Assembly (NCBI GenBank): GCA_903939555.1
Contig: CAJAHV010000083.1
Coordinates: 1 to 8,193 of the forward strand
Direction of reading: 5' to 3'
DNA from: an uncultured Alphaproteobacteria bacterium
GTDB lineage: Bacteria > Pseudomonadota > Alphaproteobacteria > Sphingomonadales > Sphingomonadaceae
DNA: 8,193 bases
The first letter of the stretch is position 1. Every line of letters begins with the position of its first letter. Positions 6,080 through 8,193 of the stretch are shown here, piece by piece. The notes beneath the pieces were generated by a model. It was given only the letters and a program-made list of their open reading frames with translations, ran no database searches and was not told the origin of the DNA. Position numbers and translations under genes: made by a program.

Positions 6080-6883
6080 TCAGATATGGGCCACGAAATC
6101 GCGCAGCGTGGCGATATACCGTGGCGCGTCTTCAATGAAAGGCGCGTGGCCGCAGCCATCGAACATCACGATCGTGCCGTTCCGTGCGCACTTCGCCGCC
6201 TGCATGCCGACCTGCGGATCCAGGATGGCGTCGGCGCTGCCGATGATCGAAAGCACCGGCACGGCCAGTTCGGCCAGCAGCACCCGCTGGTCGATATTGC
6301 CCAGATCGAGCAGCGATCGGATGACGCCCGGCCCGCTGTCGATAAAGGCTGACCACATCCAGTCCACCGTTTCTTGGCTCACCTCGCGCGCGCAAACCCC
6401 TTGGGCAAGGCCCTTGAAGAAGGCAGCGCGATCACCAGCCAGTGCGGCTGCGGTGGCGGCAAGGCCTTCATCGTCGCCGCCATATGGGAAGTCGGCGGTC
6501 TTGGTGAAGCGCGGGGAAGCGCCGCAGGTTAGGACAAGACCGGCGGCCTTGTCGCCAAGCCGGCGGGCAGCCTCGGCGGCGACGGCACCGCCGAGCGACC
6601 AGCCGTTGAGCACGACCGGCAACGATGTTTCCTTGCGCACGATCCCTTCGACATCGCTGGCCAGCGCGGCGACCGAAACGTCATCGAAATCGCGATCGGA
6701 CTGTCCGCAGCCGCGATGATCGATGGTGATCACGGCATGGCCGGCGTCCTTGAGCGCTTCGACAGTGCCTGCCCAAAGCCGGCTGGACATCGCCCAGCCG
6801 TGGATCAGCACGATCGGTGTCGCGGTGCCGCGGTGATGTTCGTAATAGACTGTGCGACCATCGCCGCAATCGAAACGCGCCAT
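6080..6883 (-). CDS. Alpha/beta hydrolase
   Basis: The 267-residue protein is a complete alpha/beta hydrolase. The oxyanion-hole motif HGWAMSSRLW starts at H28, the DHRGCGQSD strand turn spans 55-63, the nucleophile elbow is G94-W-S96-L-G-G, and the remaining triad members are D218 (GSAD) and H246 (GCGHAPF). It has no signal peptide, so it should act in the cytoplasm. The pattern fits esterases, lactonases, C-C bond hydrolases and BioH-like carboxylesterases; the cap region (about 120-195) gives no recognisable specificity to me. AAGGA sits 6 bases before the ATG at 6883, and the gene follows the SnoaL-like gene by 28 bp, so it is probably cotranscribed. In a pathway for cyclic or ester substrates it might open a lactone or hydrolyse an ester; that part is inference. 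Confidence 0.9.
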   Translation of the reverse strand: MARFDCGDGRTVYYEHHRGTATPIVLIHGWAMSSRLWAGTVEALKDAGHAVITIDHRGCGQSDRDFDDVSVAALASDVEGIVRKETSLPVVLNGWSLGGAVAAEAARRLGDKAAGLVLTCGASPRFTKTADFPYGGDDEGLAATAAALAGDRAAFFKGLAQGVCAREVSQETVDWMWSAFIDSGPGVIRSLLDLGNIDQRVLLAELAVPVLSIIGSADAILDPQVGMQAAKCARNGTIVMFDGCGHAPFIEDAPRYIATLRDFVAHI

Positions 6884-6911
6884 ATCTTGTCCTTCTGTGT
6901 GCCCGGGCGGC

Positions 6912-7373
6912 TTATTGCGGTGCCGCCAGGGTGATGCCGACCAATGGGCTGAAATGATGCATTGTCACCGAGCGCAGGGCAATCTTCCAAACGCCGTCGC
7001 GCTTTTCGAACCGGTCCGAATAGGTGGCCGCCACGCTTTGCGCCTGTCCATCGGTGGTCGTGCCGATGCAGTAAACGTCGCAGATACCGCGCACCAGCGT
7101 TGGCCCTTCGGGCACGACGCGCAGGTTGGTGGTATAGTGCGTCGATTGCAACCATGCGGGCCAGAGAATGTCCTTCACCGCGTGGGTAATGCCCGCATGC
7201 CCGTCGAAGTTGCCGAAGGGCGGGCCGATTTCCCACCTGGCATCGGGCCACCAGATGGCGAGAAACCGGTCGAAATCGCGCTTGTCGAAGCCCAGGCAGT
7301 AATCGCTGACCAGGTCCTGCATCGCAAAGCGATTTTCCAGCTGCTCCAGTCTTGCTTCGATCGCTGTCGTCAT
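6912..7373 (-). CDS. NTF2/SnoaL-like small protein, possible dehydratase or isomerase
   Basis: This 153-residue protein has the NTF2-like cone fold of the SnoaL group: an N-terminal helix (EARLEQLENRFAMQDLVSDYC), the FDKRDFDRFLAIWWPDARWE segment (29-48), GHAGITHAVKDIL (58-70), STHYTTNLRV (77-86) and a C-terminal strand ending near HHFSP. Pocket residues Y25, D30 and H79 are placed like the catalytic Tyr, Asp and His of the bile-acid dehydratase BaiE, with nearly equal spacing, which hints at a dehydratase or isomerase. The start at 7373 forms an ATGA overlap with the upstream acyl-CoA dehydrogenase stop. The open frame extends on to 7979, but that part is out-of-frame dehydrogenase sequence and Arg-rich nonsense. 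Fold assignment is good; activity is a guess from residue placement. Confidence 0.88.
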   Translation of the reverse strand: MTTAIEARLEQLENRFAMQDLVSDYCLGFDKRDFDRFLAIWWPDARWEIGPPFGNFDGHAGITHAVKDILWPAWLQSTHYTTNLRVVPEGPTLVRGICDVYCIGTTTDGQAQSVAATYSDRFEKRDGVWKIALRSVTMHHFSPLVGITLAAPQ

Positions 7374-8193
7374 GCGGTCGGTTCCCGATCGAGGAAGCTG
7401 GCGAACTTGCGTTCGGCATCGGCGCGTCGGGCGGGAACGAAATAGGTCGGGAAAAGCCCCGGCGCCGGGGCCACGTTGCGCAATATGTCCTTGGCGACGG
7501 ACACTTTGTGCACTTCTGTCGGCCCATCGACGATGCCCATTTCGGGGACATACTGCCACATGTCCATCAACGGCGTTTCGTTCGACATGCCCAGCGAACC
7601 GTGCAGATGCAGCGCGCGGTAGATCACGTCCTTCAGCACGCCCGGCATTGCCGCCTTGATGGCTGAAATCTCGCGCCGGACGCGGCGGGTATAGACCTTG
7701 TCCGCGTCGAGCATCCAGGCAGCGTAGAGCACGTGCAGGCGGAACTGGGTGATCTGGGTATAGCTGTCGGCGATCTTTTCCTGCACCATCTGCTTGTCGG
7801 CGAGACGTTCGCCCTTGGTGACGCGCGACACGACGCGCTCGCACATCATGTCCATGGCCTTGTTGAGCATGCCGACCGTACGCATCGCATGGTGGATGCG
7901 GCCGCCGCCAAGGCGGGACTGCGCGACCTTGAAACCTTCGCCAACTGCGCCGAGCGTGTTCTCGCGGGGTATCCGGCAATTGTTGAAACGCAGATAGCCG
8001 TGAACGCCACTGCCGATGTCGTCCTTGGGGCCGACGGCGGTGTTGCGGATGATTTCGAGCCCGGGCGCATCGCGCGGCACGATGAGCGTGGTCGAACCAT
8101 TGTGCACGGCCACTTCAGGGTCGGTGATGCACATGACGATCAGGAATTCGGCCATGTCGGCGTGGCTGGCGAACCATTTTTCGCCGTTGATCA
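7370..8193 (-). CDS. Acyl-CoA dehydrogenase, ACAD10/11-like (partial, N-terminus outside the window)
   Basis: The reading frame is open through the window edge; the first visible residues INGEKWFASHADMAEF are the central beta-domain motif of acyl-CoA dehydrogenases, so the ATG at 8155 is internal and about 130-150 N-terminal residues are missing. Visible next are the VPRDAPGLEI strand, the NCRIPRENTLG loop, GEGFKVAQSRLGGGRIHHAMR opening the C-terminal helical domain, and LHLHGSLGMSNETPL near the FAD site. The usual catalytic glutamate of the YEGT loop is replaced by Asp (codon 7526-7528) in VDGPTEVHK, as is common in the ACAD10/11-like branch. The enzyme should oxidise an acyl-CoA to a 2-enoyl-CoA with FAD and hand electrons to ETF. 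Its stop overlaps the start of the SnoaL-like gene (ATGA). It would feed the MaoC pair downstream. Family is firm; chain or substrate type is not. Confidence 0.93.
   Translation of the reverse strand, partial: INGEKWFASHADMAEFLIVMCITDPEVAVHNGSTTLIVPRDAPGLEIIRNTAVGPKDDIGSGVHGYLRFNNCRIPRENTLGAVGEGFKVAQSRLGGGRIHHAMRTVGMLNKAMDMMCERVVSRVTKGERLADKQMVQEKIADSYTQITQFRLHVLYAAWMLDADKVYTRRVRREISAIKAAMPGVLKDVIYRALHLHGSLGMSNETPLMDMWQYVPEMGIVDGPTEVHKVSVAKDILRNVAPAPGLFPTYFVPARRADAERKFASFLDREPTA

Noticed and set aside
7374..7979. N-terminal extension of the SnoaL-like frame to 7979
   Set aside because: The extension is the acyl-CoA dehydrogenase gene read in the wrong frame. The natural start at 7373 makes an ATGA overlap and begins just before the family's first helix.
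1..8193. tRNA or rRNA genes, CRISPR arrays, insertion sequences, prophage genes
   Set aside because: No such feature was recognised by reading the sequence; apart from the inverted repeat at 1-99, no longer repeat stood out.

Overview
The window is a GC-rich, densely packed catabolic region. All nine recognisable protein genes lie on the minus strand, so transcription runs from high to low coordinates. The base composition, weak Shine-Dalgarno sites, gene types and the style of the intergenic repeat suggest an alphaproteobacterium, most likely a sphingomonad (Sphingomonas, Novosphingobium, Sphingobium or Sphingopyxis type). That placement is an inference; no rRNA or other marker gene is present.

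Layout in transcription order. Upstream block: the C-terminal part of an acyl-CoA dehydrogenase of the ACAD10/11-like type (7370-8193, cut by the window edge); an NTF2/SnoaL-like small protein overlapping it by ATGA (6912-7373); an alpha/beta hydrolase (6080-6883); an Old Yellow Enzyme-type flavin oxidoreductase (4893-6011); and an exported cytochrome c-PQQ fusion dehydrogenase resembling polyvinyl alcohol dehydrogenase (2875-4821). After a 216-bp gap that may hold a second promoter comes the downstream block: a MaoC N-terminal-type hot-dog subunit (2143-2658), a MaoC catalytic-type hot-dog subunit (1721-2143), a thiolase-fold protein without the thiolase cysteines (539-1708) and a DUF35 zinc-ribbon/OB-fold protein (120-539). 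Three of the four downstream-block genes are joined by one-base stop/start overlaps or a 12-bp gap, which suggests tightly coupled translation. The window begins with a perfect 25-bp inverted repeat made of hairpin units, like a REP doublet.

How the genes fit together. The downstream block has the parts list of the actinobacterial steroid side-chain module ChsH1-ChsH2-Ltp2: a two-subunit MaoC enoyl-CoA hydratase, and a thiolase-like retro-aldolase that needs a DUF35 partner. Here the DUF35 part is a separate protein instead of being fused to the MaoC N-terminal subunit. With the acyl-CoA dehydrogenase this gives a plausible chain: acyl-CoA to enoyl-CoA to 3-hydroxyacyl-CoA, then C-C cleavage. 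The ene reductase, the quinoprotein alcohol dehydrogenase, the hydrolase and the SnoaL-like protein would work on the ring or alcohol/ester part of the same substrate. The substrate could be a steroid or bile-acid type compound, a terpenoid or another branched or cyclic carboxylic acid; the sequence alone does not decide.
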